Below, in pieces: positions 35,178 through 42,777 of a stretch of 64,000 nucleotides of DNA (its first letter is position 1; the number at the start of each line of letters is the position of its first letter). The notes below the pieces were generated by a model. It ran no database searches and was not told where the DNA came from. It saw only the letters and a program-made list of their open reading frames with translations. This stretch comes from an uncultured Collinsella sp. (lineage in GTDB: Bacteria > Actinomycetota > Coriobacteriia > Coriobacteriales > Coriobacteriaceae): positions 1 to 64,000 of the forward strand of contig UQKM01000010.1 of NCBI GenBank assembly GCA_900541685.1, written 5' to 3'. The position numbers and the translations under genes were made by a program.

Positions 35178-36110
35178 ATGATTTATACGCTCACTGCAAA
35201 TCCCGCTATTGACTACAACATCGCCTGCGACGGTCTTTCCGCCAACACCGTCACCCGCACGCGTGACGCGGTCTATACGCCCAACGGCAAGGGCCTCAAC
35301 GTCTCGTTCACCCTTGATCACTACGGTGTCGACACGACGATCTTGGGCTTTTTCGCCGGTTTCTCGGGCGAGTTTATCGTTAAGGGCGCCGAGGCCTTGG
35401 GCGTGCCCGTCAAGCCCGTGTGGACCGACGGCATCACGCGCGTCAATGTGTTCCTCAACGCCGGCCCTGACACCGAGTACAACATGGTCAACGCCGGTGC
35501 CGCCATCAACGAGGCCAACGAGCAGGAGATGTTTGAGCTCATCGATTCGCTCGATGACATGACCTGCCTGGTCATCAGCGGCTCGCTGCCTCCCAACACT
35601 TCCGAGGGCTTCCTGGCCGAGGTCCTGCGCCGCGTCAAGGCCAAGGGGGCCGAGTTCGTCCTCGACATCTCGAGCCATCAGCTGGCAGACCTCATTGCCA
35701 TGGAGCCGCTGCTGATCAAGCCCAATGACGACGAGCTGCTCGACATCTTTGGCATCAAGGTGAGCGGTGGCGACGACGAGTCCGTCAAGGGCGCCATGGC
35801 CGAGCTGCACGCCAAGGGCGCCAAGAACGTGCTGCTGACCCTCGGTGGCGACGGCGCGTACTTCTCCAACGGCGAGCATATCTGGTTTGCCAATCGCACC
35901 TTCGACGTCAAGCTGCTGTCGACGGTGTGCGCCGGCGATTCCTCGCTCGCTGCCTTCCTGTCCGTGTGGCACGACGCCCCCGAGCGCGTCGAGGATGCCC
36001 TGCGCCTCTCGATGGCCACCGGCGCCAACGTGGTCGAGTGCCCGGGTCTGGGCGATTTTGCCAAGGTCGATGAGTATCAGAAGGGTATTGCAATCCGTCA
36101 GGTTTGCTAG
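35178..36110 (+). CDS. PfkB-family sugar-phosphate kinase, 1-phosphofructokinase-like (copy 2)
   Basis: A 310-residue paralogue of the preceding kinase, with the same start (IYTLTANPAID), PNGKGLNVSF in place of GGKG, SGSLPP, and VCAGDSSLAAF at the active site. It keeps the more usual GDS form. The ATG at 35178 is preceded by GAAAGG at seven bases, preferred over a GTG 15 bases upstream. A terminator lies between the two paralogues and another follows this one, so the copies are separately transcribed and may differ in sugar or control. Confidence 0.82.
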   Translation: MIYTLTANPAIDYNIACDGLSANTVTRTRDAVYTPNGKGLNVSFTLDHYGVDTTILGFFAGFSGEFIVKGAEALGVPVKPVWTDGITRVNVFLNAGPDTEYNMVNAGAAINEANEQEMFELIDSLDDMTCLVISGSLPPNTSEGFLAEVLRRVKAKGAEFVLDISSHQLADLIAMEPLLIKPNDDELLDIFGIKVSGGDDESVKGAMAELHAKGAKNVLLTLGGDGAYFSNGEHIWFANRTFDVKLLSTVCAGDSSLAAFLSVWHDAPERVEDALRLSMATGANVVECPGLGDFAKVDEYQKGIAIRQVC

Positions 36111-36143
36111 TTCCGGCACCTTGCCTGAATAGTTCAATTATTT

Positions 36144-36177
36144 CGCATCCGTCTTAGACCAGGACGGATGCGTTTTT
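36144..36177 (+). terminator. Rho-independent terminator after the second kinase gene
   Basis: Perfect 10-bp stem CGCATCCGTC (36144-36153) with GACGGATGCG (36163-36172), then TTTTTG. Confidence 0.9.
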
Positions 36178-36274
36178 GTTTATCGGACTTGCGTGTGCAG
36201 TGGAGGCTGTTTCTTGCTAGACTTCTTGCAGACGCAATCGATAGCCAATTTGATAGTCGCAGGAGGCCATAGGC

Positions 36275-37669
36275 ATGTGCAATGTTTCGCTCAACGGTAC
36301 GCAGCCGACCGATGCCTCTATCCGTGTCCTGCGTGCGCTTGAGGCAGCAGGTCTTGAGGCTTGGTACGTGGGCGGTTGGGTACGTGATGCCCTGATGGGA
36401 TGCCCCAGCCACGATGTTGACATGTGCTGCAGCGGCCTGTGGCAGGAGTCCAAAGAGGCGCTCGAAGCGGCTGATATTGCCGTGGTTGAGTCGGGCATAA
36501 AATTTGGCGGCATCACGGCTATTTGCGATGATGAGCGCATTGAGGTCACCACCTACCGCCTAGACGGCTTTTACACCGACGGCCGCCATCCCCAGAGTGT
36601 GGAGCGTGCAGCGTCGCTTGAGGACGATCTGGCGCGTCGTGACTTTACCGTTAACGCTATGGCCTGGCATCCCGAGCGTGGTCTTGTCGACCGCTACGAT
36701 GGTCAGGGCGACCTGAAGCGCAAGCTCATCCGCGCCGTTGGAGATCCCAGGCGTCGTTTTAACGAGGACGCGCTTCGCATGCTGCGCGCGGTGCGTTTTG
36801 CCTGCCGTCTGGATTTTATGATCGAGCCTAAGACTAAACAGGCGCTTGCCGAGTGCGCGCCGCTGCTCGATGCTGTGGCGCGCGAGCGCGTGGGCATTGA
36901 GCTCGAGGATATCCTTTCGACCGGCCATGGGGGGGACGCGATGCTGCGCTACCCCGAGCTTGTTTGCGCCGCCGTGCCCGAGCTCGCGTCCGCTCGCGGG
37001 TTTGATCAACGCAGCGTCTATCATGCGTTTAACGTCTACGAGCATATCGCTCGCGTGCTGACGGTGGCAGGGGAGCTGGCGCTGTGCGACGGCGTCGTGC
37101 CCTCGTCGAGCCTTATGTGGGCGGCGTTTTTGCACGACGTTTCCAAACCCGAGTGCTTTACGGTCGATCACGACGGCAGCGGCCACTTCTACGGTCATCC
37201 CGAGCTCGGCGCCAAGAAGGCGCGTGTCATCATGGATCGCCTGGCGCTCTCACACGATTTTGTGCGCGATGTGTGCCTGCTGATCAAATACCATGACAAG
37301 CCGCTGCGCCCCGAGCGCTCCTGCCTGCTCAATATGATGCGCGCGCTTTCGGGCGAGGGTGTCGATACGCCGCGTCTGATGGACGAGCTCATGGACCTTA
37401 AGCGTGCCGATACGCTCGGTAAGGCCCCGTCGTGCTTCTATTACGTTGAGACGATTGAGGAGATGCGCGCGATGGCGCACGAGCTGCTGAAGGCAGGGGA
37501 GCCCTATACGCTCAAGATGCTCGCCATCAACGGCGGCGACCTGATCCGTGCCGGAGTCAAGCCCGGGCCGGAACTGGGTCAGCTTCTCAACTCCGCCCTC
37601 GACGCCGTGATCGAAGACAACATTCCCAACGAGCGCGAAGCTCTTTTGGTCCATCTCAACTTGAATTAG
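36275..37669 (+). CDS. cca: CCA tRNA nucleotidyltransferase
   Basis: A 464-residue class II nucleotidyltransferase that adds or repairs the 3' CCA of tRNA. The head domain has YVGGWVRDALMG and the catalytic pair in HDVDM, then RRDFTVNAMA and RRFNEDALRMLRAVRFA. The C-terminal part has an HD motif (FLHDVSKP), as in many Gram-positive and actinobacterial versions. The ATG at 36275 is preceded by AGGAGG at nine bases. Two tRNA genes follow, but they have their own promoter. Confidence 0.93.
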   Translation: MCNVSLNGTQPTDASIRVLRALEAAGLEAWYVGGWVRDALMGCPSHDVDMCCSGLWQESKEALEAADIAVVESGIKFGGITAICDDERIEVTTYRLDGFYTDGRHPQSVERAASLEDDLARRDFTVNAMAWHPERGLVDRYDGQGDLKRKLIRAVGDPRRRFNEDALRMLRAVRFACRLDFMIEPKTKQALAECAPLLDAVARERVGIELEDILSTGHGGDAMLRYPELVCAAVPELASARGFDQRSVYHAFNVYEHIARVLTVAGELALCDGVVPSSSLMWAAFLHDVSKPECFTVDHDGSGHFYGHPELGAKKARVIMDRLALSHDFVRDVCLLIKYHDKPLRPERSCLLNMMRALSGEGVDTPRLMDELMDLKRADTLGKAPSCFYYVETIEEMRAMAHELLKAGEPYTLKMLAINGGDLIRAGVKPGPELGQLLNSALDAVIEDNIPNEREALLVHLNLN

Positions 37670-37733
37670 CTACCCAGTTTACCTGCGTGTTCCATAACCT
37701 GCCGACAATTTTTCGGCAATTTGGAATTTCTTC

Positions 37734-37762
37734 TTGCGCTGACGTTTTTTGTCCCGTAATAT
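37734..37762 (+). promoter_or_regulatory. Promoter of the tRNA-Glu pair
   Basis: TTGCGC (37734-37739) and TAATAT (37757-37762) are 17 bases apart and lie 34 bases before the first tRNA gene. Confidence 0.75.
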
Positions 37763-37796
37763 ATTTCCTCGCAGCACAGCAGTGCAGATGTTATGT

Positions 37797-37873
37797 GGCC
37801 CGTTCGTCTAGCGGTTTAGGACGCCGCCCTCTCAAGGCGGAGATCACCAGTTCGAATCTGGTACGGGCTACCA
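37797..37873 (+). tRNA. tRNA-Glu, anticodon CTC (copy 1)
   Basis: A full cloverleaf: acceptor GGCCCGT/ACGGGCT with a G-U first pair, D arm GTCTAGCGGTTTAGGAC, anticodon stem CCGCC/GGCGG with loop CTCTCAA (anticodon CTC at 34-36), T arm ACCAGTTCGAATCTGGT, discriminator A and encoded CCA. It is identical to the copy 99 bases downstream. Confidence 0.95.
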
Positions 37874-37895
37874 CTTCTTTTCTGCTGAGGCCTAT

Positions 37896-37972
37896 GGCCC
37901 GTTCGTCTAGCGGTTTAGGACGCCGCCCTCTCAAGGCGGAGATCACCAGTTCGAATCTGGTACGGGCTACCA
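37896..37972 (+). tRNA. tRNA-Glu, anticodon CTC (copy 2)
   Basis: Identical in sequence to the tRNA at 37797-37873, including the encoded CCA. It shares the upstream promoter and is followed by a terminator at 37983. A recent tandem duplication or gene conversion is likely. Confidence 0.95.
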
Positions 37973-37982
37973 CGCATCTGAT

Positions 37983-38014
37983 ACCCGGTCTTTCCACGGA
38001 AGGCCGGGTTTTTT
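37983..38014 (+). terminator. Rho-independent terminator of the tRNA unit
   Basis: ACCCGGTCTT pairs with AAGGCCGGGT across a short loop, followed by six T. Confidence 0.85.
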
Positions 38015-38122
38015 ATTATCAAACAACTGTCTGTCATTCCCGTTTGAACAAGAGCTTTGCGTTCTGCTTATGGCCCTTACGGGTACAATAATCAAGATAT
38101 TTTGACTGTAAGAAGGAGTCTC

Positions 38123-39430
38123 ATGACGGAGTCCTCTCAGCATACGTCCAAGCCCCAGGTCGAGGTTGAGGCCTCGGGCGGCGATGACAATAAGAGCGCA
38201 CGCCGCGGTGCAATCTTTATCGGCGTTGTGCTGGTGGGTTATATCGTCTATCTGGTGGTAACCGGGCAGATGGGGCAGTTCTGGGCTGCTATGTCGAGCG
38301 TTCAGGCGCCCTGGCTCGTTGTCGCGTGTCTTTGCATGTTCATGTATCTGTTCTTTGGCATTGTGGCCTATGCGATCGCCGTCTGGCTCGACCCCAATTC
38401 GCCCGTCGGTATCCGCGACCTCATTTCGGTCGAGGCGAGCGGTATTTTCTTTGGCAACCTGACGCCCATGATGATGGGCTCTACGCCTGCCCAGATCTAC
38501 CGCCTGACCAAAGCGGGCCAAAACGTGGGCGAAGCGGGTGCCACGCAGTTCACCCGATTTATTGTGTATCAGTTTGGCCTCGTTGCCTGGGGCGCTATCC
38601 TACTGCTTGCTCGCATGCCGTTTTTTGCCGAGCGCTATGGCGACATGACGCTGCTGTGCGTCTTTAGTTTTGGCGGTCACTGCTGCATCCTGCTCGGCAT
38701 CTTCGCCGTCGCGCTCATGCCTAAGACCGTCACGCGCGTCGCCCATTGCATCATCAATTGGCTCGAGCGCATAGGTGTCTCGGCCACTAAGATCGATGGA
38801 TGGCGCTCGTTTGTCGATGGCGAGATCTACTCCTTCTCCGAGAAGTTCAAGCTTTCGGCCGGACATTTTTCTTTCATGCTGCTCACCGTGTTTATCACCA
38901 TGCTGCAGCTTGCGTTTTTCTATCTGGTGCCGTATTTCCTGATGCTTGCCTTTGGCCATCACGAGGTCGACTTTTTCTCGGTCATGGCCGCGAGCGCCTT
39001 TGTCCAGCTGCTGAGCTCTGCGGTTCCCTTGCCCGGTGGAACTGGTGGCGCTGAGGGCGGCTTTGCTTTGTTCTTGGGTCATTTCTTTGGGTCGGCTTCG
39101 ACCGCCGGCTATCTGCTGTGGCGCCTCATTACGTTTATTGCGCCGACCATTTTGGCTGCGCCCCTGCTGGGACTTAAGAGCGCCCACAACGAGAGCATCC
39201 ATGTTCGCTGGGATCGCGTGATGCGCAAACTCGGCCGCACGTCTCAGACGCCCTCTGCGCCCACTAAGCCGCACCCCACGAATGCTGTTACCGTTGATCC
39301 CAAGAAGCACGCTCAGAAGGCTTCTGGGACCGCTAAGCCGGCTCATAAAGCCTATGTGCGCCAGACAGGCGACGGTATTCGCGTATCTCCGTCGGCACTC
39401 AATAAGAAGAAGCACCCTAAGTCGCAGTAG
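38123..39430 (+). CDS. Lysylphosphatidylglycerol synthase TM region / UPF0104 family membrane protein
   Basis: A 435-residue polytopic membrane protein with about seven or eight hydrophobic helices, resembling the flippase half of MprF (lysylphosphatidylglycerol synthase TM region). The conserved GNLTPMMMGSTPAQIYRL and PLPGGTGGAEGGF motifs are visible. There is no aminoacyl transferase domain. The last 80 residues form a basic cytoplasmic tail rich in Lys, Pro and Thr. Lipid or glycolipid flipping is inferred from the family only. The ATG at 38123 is set by AAGGAG. TACAAT at 38084 may be the -10 box. Confidence 0.82.
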   Translation: MTESSQHTSKPQVEVEASGGDDNKSARRGAIFIGVVLVGYIVYLVVTGQMGQFWAAMSSVQAPWLVVACLCMFMYLFFGIVAYAIAVWLDPNSPVGIRDLISVEASGIFFGNLTPMMMGSTPAQIYRLTKAGQNVGEAGATQFTRFIVYQFGLVAWGAILLLARMPFFAERYGDMTLLCVFSFGGHCCILLGIFAVALMPKTVTRVAHCIINWLERIGVSATKIDGWRSFVDGEIYSFSEKFKLSAGHFSFMLLTVFITMLQLAFFYLVPYFLMLAFGHHEVDFFSVMAASAFVQLLSSAVPLPGGTGGAEGGFALFLGHFFGSASTAGYLLWRLITFIAPTILAAPLLGLKSAHNESIHVRWDRVMRKLGRTSQTPSAPTKPHPTNAVTVDPKKHAQKASGTAKPAHKAYVRQTGDGIRVSPSALNKKKHPKSQ

Positions 39431-39546
39431 GGCAGTCGTGCGTTCTTCATGATGCGGGGCATATTTGTGCTGTATGGGGGATAATCCTCTTACGTAGATT
39501 ATCTCTCATCTGTTGATGAATGCCCGTATATCGAAGGGACACGCCC

Positions 39547-40158
39547 ATGGCCACCAGTAAACCGCGTATTGATCGCCGCATCGTTCGCAGCCGCAATGCC
39601 ATCCTTTCCGCTTTCGAGCGCCTGCTCATGGAAAAGCCGCTGGTAGACATTACGGTGAGTGCCATCGCGCGCGAGGCCAATGTCGACCGCAAGACCTTCT
39701 ACGTGCACTTTGGCACGGTCGACGGCCTGCTCGATGCCATTGCCGTCGATGTGGTGGAGATGATTGTCGACTCGGTCGAGAAAACGCTTGCCTCCATGGG
39801 CGGCGATACCAACGAACGCGCCCTGGGCGCGGCGGCGACCTTCTTTAAAACCGTTAACGAGGCACTGTGCAACAACCTGGTACTCAATCGTCAGCTGATC
39901 GAGAACATTCCGCTCGATGATTTTATGGCTCGTCTTCGTGCGCCGCTCGAACACGAGATTGCCGAGCGCGATCTGCTGCCCCAAGGTCTCAAGGACGAGA
40001 TGTTCGACTATTATCTGGCGTTTTTGCTGTCGGGTATTATCGGTATCTATCGCACGTGGGCGCTGTCTGACGGTTCGGTTCCTATCGAGCGTGTCTCGGA
40101 GGTCGCCAACGACCTGACTCTCAATGGCCTGTCGAGTCTGGAATCTCGCTTGGATTAG
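39547..40158 (+). CDS. TetR/AcrR family transcriptional regulator
   Basis: A 203-residue regulator. The N-terminal TetR helix-turn-helix reads ITVSAIAREANVDRKTFYVHFG (about residues 35-57, quoted in part), followed by a helical ligand domain. A full-length protein seems present, although its stop codon is only a base or two from an IS remnant, so the original C-terminus may have been altered. AAGGGACACGCCC precedes the ATG. The target is unknown. It marks the left edge of the accessory block. Confidence 0.85.
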   Translation: MATSKPRIDRRIVRSRNAILSAFERLLMEKPLVDITVSAIAREANVDRKTFYVHFGTVDGLLDAIAVDVVEMIVDSVEKTLASMGGDTNERALGAAATFFKTVNEALCNNLVLNRQLIENIPLDDFMARLRAPLEHEIAERDLLPQGLKDEMFDYYLAFLLSGIIGIYRTWALSDGSVPIERVSEVANDLTLNGLSSLESRLD

Positions 40159-40159
40159 G

Positions 40160-40399
40160 CGCAGGCTCGAGTTCGCGAGGCGCTTGTCGGGGTGCAGCCC
40201 GATCGACCAGGCGACGAGCATCCCGCCGAAGCAGTCGATGACCGGGCTCAGGTAGACCTTCTCGCCGCCCGGGAGCCTGGACTCGGTGATGTCGGTGAGC
40301 CACAGCCGGTTGGGCTCGTCGGCGTGGAAATTCCTGTTCACGAGGTTCTCCGGCGCCTTGGAGACCTCGCCGGCGTAGGAGCTGTAGCCTGAGGATCCT
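40160..40399 (-). pseudogene. Remnant of an IS3-family transposase (OrfB)
   Basis: About 80 codons of an IS3/IS150-type DDE transposase: APENLVNRNFHADEPNRLW, TDIT with the first catalytic Asp, then VYLSPVIDCFGGMLVAWSI with the second Asp. The start, the final catalytic Glu and both IS ends are missing. It lies between the TetR gene and the ABC ATPase gene, at the point where base composition changes. I take it as the scar of a past insertion at the left boundary of the cobalamin block. Confidence 0.85.
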
Positions 40400-40415
40400 T
40401 AAAAGAAAGTCCAGT

Positions 40416-41732
40416 TTATCCTTCCCACTCCAATTTGGAATCCTCCGATGCGCCTTCGCACGCTCGCATGACCTCGATACCATGCGAGCGTGCGAAGGCG
40501 ACGAGCTCTGCGTTGCGGGCGTTTATGGTGCCGAAGGCGGCGGGGCACACAATAAGGCGCGCGCAGTGGACGAGGAGCTCTTTGGCGCGGGCTATGGTTT
40601 TATCCCCGATCGGCTCGAAGGCGCGCTCGGCCACGCATTCCGTCGCCAGGTCGCGCGCGAGCTCGCAGTCGATGTCCCCTTCGTGCAGAACGCCCGCGTA
40701 GAACGCCTTGCCCTGCCGAATGAGCTGGCGAAACACAGCCGACCCCGTACCTGCGCCGGCGATGACGAACGTGTGCGCATCGCCGTGTGGGCGCCCAATT
40801 TCTACGCTGCCGAAGCGCTCGTTGAAGGTGCCATGTTGAAGGCCGTAGAGCTCGCCAATCGTCTCGCGCGTGAATATGTCCTCGGGTGCGCCGGCGCGGA
40901 AGACCCGGCCGTCCTTCACGCAAATCACCTTGTCGGCGCTTTTCTGCGCGAGCTCGAGTTCGTGGATGGACATGATGACAGCCACATTCCGCGATTTCGC
41001 AAGGTGGCGAAGTATTCGCAGCAGGTCGATCTGGTAGCGGATATCGAGATACGACGTGGGCTCGTCGAGCACGAGCACACGCGGATCCTGTGCGATGGCG
41101 CGTGCGAGCATGACGCGCTGGCGTTGCCCGTCGCTTATCTGCATGAAGTCGCACTCGGCGAGCTCTTCCATATGTGCGGTTTTCATGGCCTCGTCGACCC
41201 GACTATGGTCGTTAGGCGAGAGTGCGCCCATTCGCCCGGTGTAGGGATGTCTTCCCGCCTCTACGATATCGCGGCAGGTGAGGAGCTCGGTCCGGGGGCG
41301 ATCTGTCAGCATAACGGCAAGGTTCCTTGCGAACTCCGCCGTCTTCCATCGGGAAATCTCCCGCCCGTCGAGCTCGACCGCGCCGGCAAGCGGTGCCAGA
41401 TGGCGTGTGATGGTTTTCAAGATGGTCGACTTGCCCGAGCCGTTCGGCCCGATGAGCGCCACGACATCGCCCGGGCGAACCTCCAGATCGACGCCTTCGA
41501 CTACGACCTTCTTGTCGTAGCCCGCCGACAGGTCGCTTATGCGGAAAAGCGGCGCTCCGTCAGCCTGCGTTTCGACCGGAGTTTCGAGGTTCGGCTCCGC
41601 TCGGAGGAGGCGTTCCTCGCGCAGTTCCGTACGAGCCGAAAGTGCCTTCTGGCGCTTTCGTGCGAGCTCAGGACTGTCTAAGCATGGAATGTCCCCTCCG
41701 AGCGTTTTGGGCCGCGGCGCGAATTCTCCCAT
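40416..41732 (-). CDS. ABC transporter ATPase (FecE/BtuD type) with N- and C-terminal extensions
   Basis: A 438-residue ATPase of an iron-siderophore/cobalamin-type importer. Walker A GPNGSGKST is at about 95-103, the signature SDGQRQRV follows, and Walker B is VLVLDEPTS. After the ATPase (to about 310) comes an extra domain of about 125 residues (VIAGAGTGSAVFRQLIRQG, then VCPAAFGTINARN) seen in some cobalamin-linked ATPases. The first 60 residues are atypical: residues about 10-45 are encoded by a palindromic repeat. ATG 41732 directly follows the permease stop, and no other usual start codon exists before the ATPase domain. Confidence 0.88.
   Translation of the reverse strand: MGEFAPRPKTLGGDIPCLDSPELARKRQKALSARTELREERLLRAEPNLETPVETQADGAPLFRISDLSAGYDKKVVVEGVDLEVRPGDVVALIGPNGSGKSTILKTITRHLAPLAGAVELDGREISRWKTAEFARNLAVMLTDRPRTELLTCRDIVEAGRHPYTGRMGALSPNDHSRVDEAMKTAHMEELAECDFMQISDGQRQRVMLARAIAQDPRVLVLDEPTSYLDIRYQIDLLRILRHLAKSRNVAVIMSIHELELAQKSADKVICVKDGRVFRAGAPEDIFTRETIGELYGLQHGTFNERFGSVEIGRPHGDAHTFVIAGAGTGSAVFRQLIRQGKAFYAGVLHEGDIDCELARDLATECVAERAFEPIGDKTIARAKELLVHCARLIVCPAAFGTINARNAELVAFARSHGIEVMRACEGASEDSKLEWEG
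41598..41704. repeat. 107-base palindromic element inside the ABC ATPase reading frame
   Basis: The outer arms CGCTCGGAGGAGGCGTTCC (41598-41616) and GGAATGTCCCCTCCGAGCG (41686-41704) pair over 19 positions with two G-U pairs and one mismatch. An inner stem is CGAAAGTGCC (41637-41646) with GGCGCTTTCG (41651-41660). The core (CAGTTCCGTACGAGCCGAA and CTTTCGTGCGAGCTCAGGACTGT) matches the element at 31598-31740, whereas the arms are unrelated but equally self-complementary. It is translated as part of the ATPase. Confidence 0.82.
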
Positions 41733-42773
41733 CTACCTCACCCGCTTCTTCAACATGAGCGCGATAACCACCGGCGCGCCGAAGATGGCGGTGACAGCGC
41801 TGATGGAAAGTTCGACGGGAGAGAACAGTGTGCGCGCGATCAAATCGCAGCCCGCGCAGAAGATGGCGCCTCCCAAGAAGCACGCAGGAATCACGCGGAA
41901 GGGCTTCGACGACTTTAGCACCGACTTCACGAGATGCGGAACCGCAATGCCTACGAACGACACCGGACCAGCGAACGCGGTCACGCAGGCGGAGAGCATG
42001 CTCGCTAGAAGGACGAGCGCCACGCGGAAGCGTGCGACGTTCACGCCGACGCTTTTCGCGTAGGCTTCTCCCAGCTGGAAGGCGGAAAGGGGCTTCGATA
42101 TCGCGAATACGCATGCGCTTACGGTGATCACCACGACCGTGATGACCGCGACGTCGTCCCAGCTCGAACCCGAGAAGCTACCCAAAGACCAGTTGTGCAG
42201 GTTCACGATGGACTGGTCGTCGGCGAAGGCGATGAGGAAGTTCGTCGCCGCCGAGCAGATGTATCCCACCATGACGCCCGCCACGATGAGCATGGCCATG
42301 GAACTTATGCGCCGTGCAATGAGGAGCACGAAACCGATGGTGATAAGCGAGCCCAGAAACGCTGCGGCCACCATGGCCGGCGAGGACATGGCCTGGTTTG
42401 CGCCCAGAAGTACGATCATCGTAAGCGCGACGACGAACTTTGCGCCCGAGGAGACGCCCAAGATGAACGGGTCGGCGATGGGGTTGTTGAAAAACGTCTG
42501 CAGCAGGAACCCGGAGAGCGAAAGTGCCCCGCCGAGAAGCACGGCTGAAAGTACGCGCGGCAGTCGAATCTCCCAGATGACCTGGCTTTCCATGGAATTG
42601 GCCGCGCCGCCCGAAAGGATGCCGGGGATGTGGTCTGCGGGCACGAGCACGCTCCCGATGCACAGGTTGGTCCCGACGAGCACGATGAGGGCAACAGCGA
42701 GCAGCGCCGTCACGACGCGACACCGCGCGGCGCGCCCCGATTCGTCGTATGCCATGGAAAGTCGGCTTCTCAT
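41733..42773 (-). CDS. FecCD-family ABC transporter permease
   Basis: A 346-residue BtuC/FecCD-type permease with about ten hydrophobic helices. Family motifs seen are IRLPRVLSAVLLGGALSLSG, NNPIADPFILGVSSGA and GPVSFVGIAVPHLVK, the last being the cytoplasmic loop that meets the ATPase. The protein works as a homodimer in importers for cobalamin, haem and siderophores. It starts four bases after the substrate-binding gene and abuts the ATPase gene, so it is part of the riboswitch-controlled operon. Confidence 0.92.
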   Translation of the reverse strand: MRSRLSMAYDESGRAARCRVVTALLAVALIVLVGTNLCIGSVLVPADHIPGILSGGAANSMESQVIWEIRLPRVLSAVLLGGALSLSGFLLQTFFNNPIADPFILGVSSGAKFVVALTMIVLLGANQAMSSPAMVAAAFLGSLITIGFVLLIARRISSMAMLIVAGVMVGYICSAATNFLIAFADDQSIVNLHNWSLGSFSGSSWDDVAVITVVVITVSACVFAISKPLSAFQLGEAYAKSVGVNVARFRVALVLLASMLSACVTAFAGPVSFVGIAVPHLVKSVLKSSKPFRVIPACFLGGAIFCAGCDLIARTLFSPVELSISAVTAIFGAPVVIALMLKKRVR

Positions 42774-42777
42774 GGTG

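Noticed and set aside
37687..38091. Open frames across 37687-38091 encoding a repeated peptide
   Set aside because: The repeat is the translation of two identical tRNA-Glu genes, not a protein.
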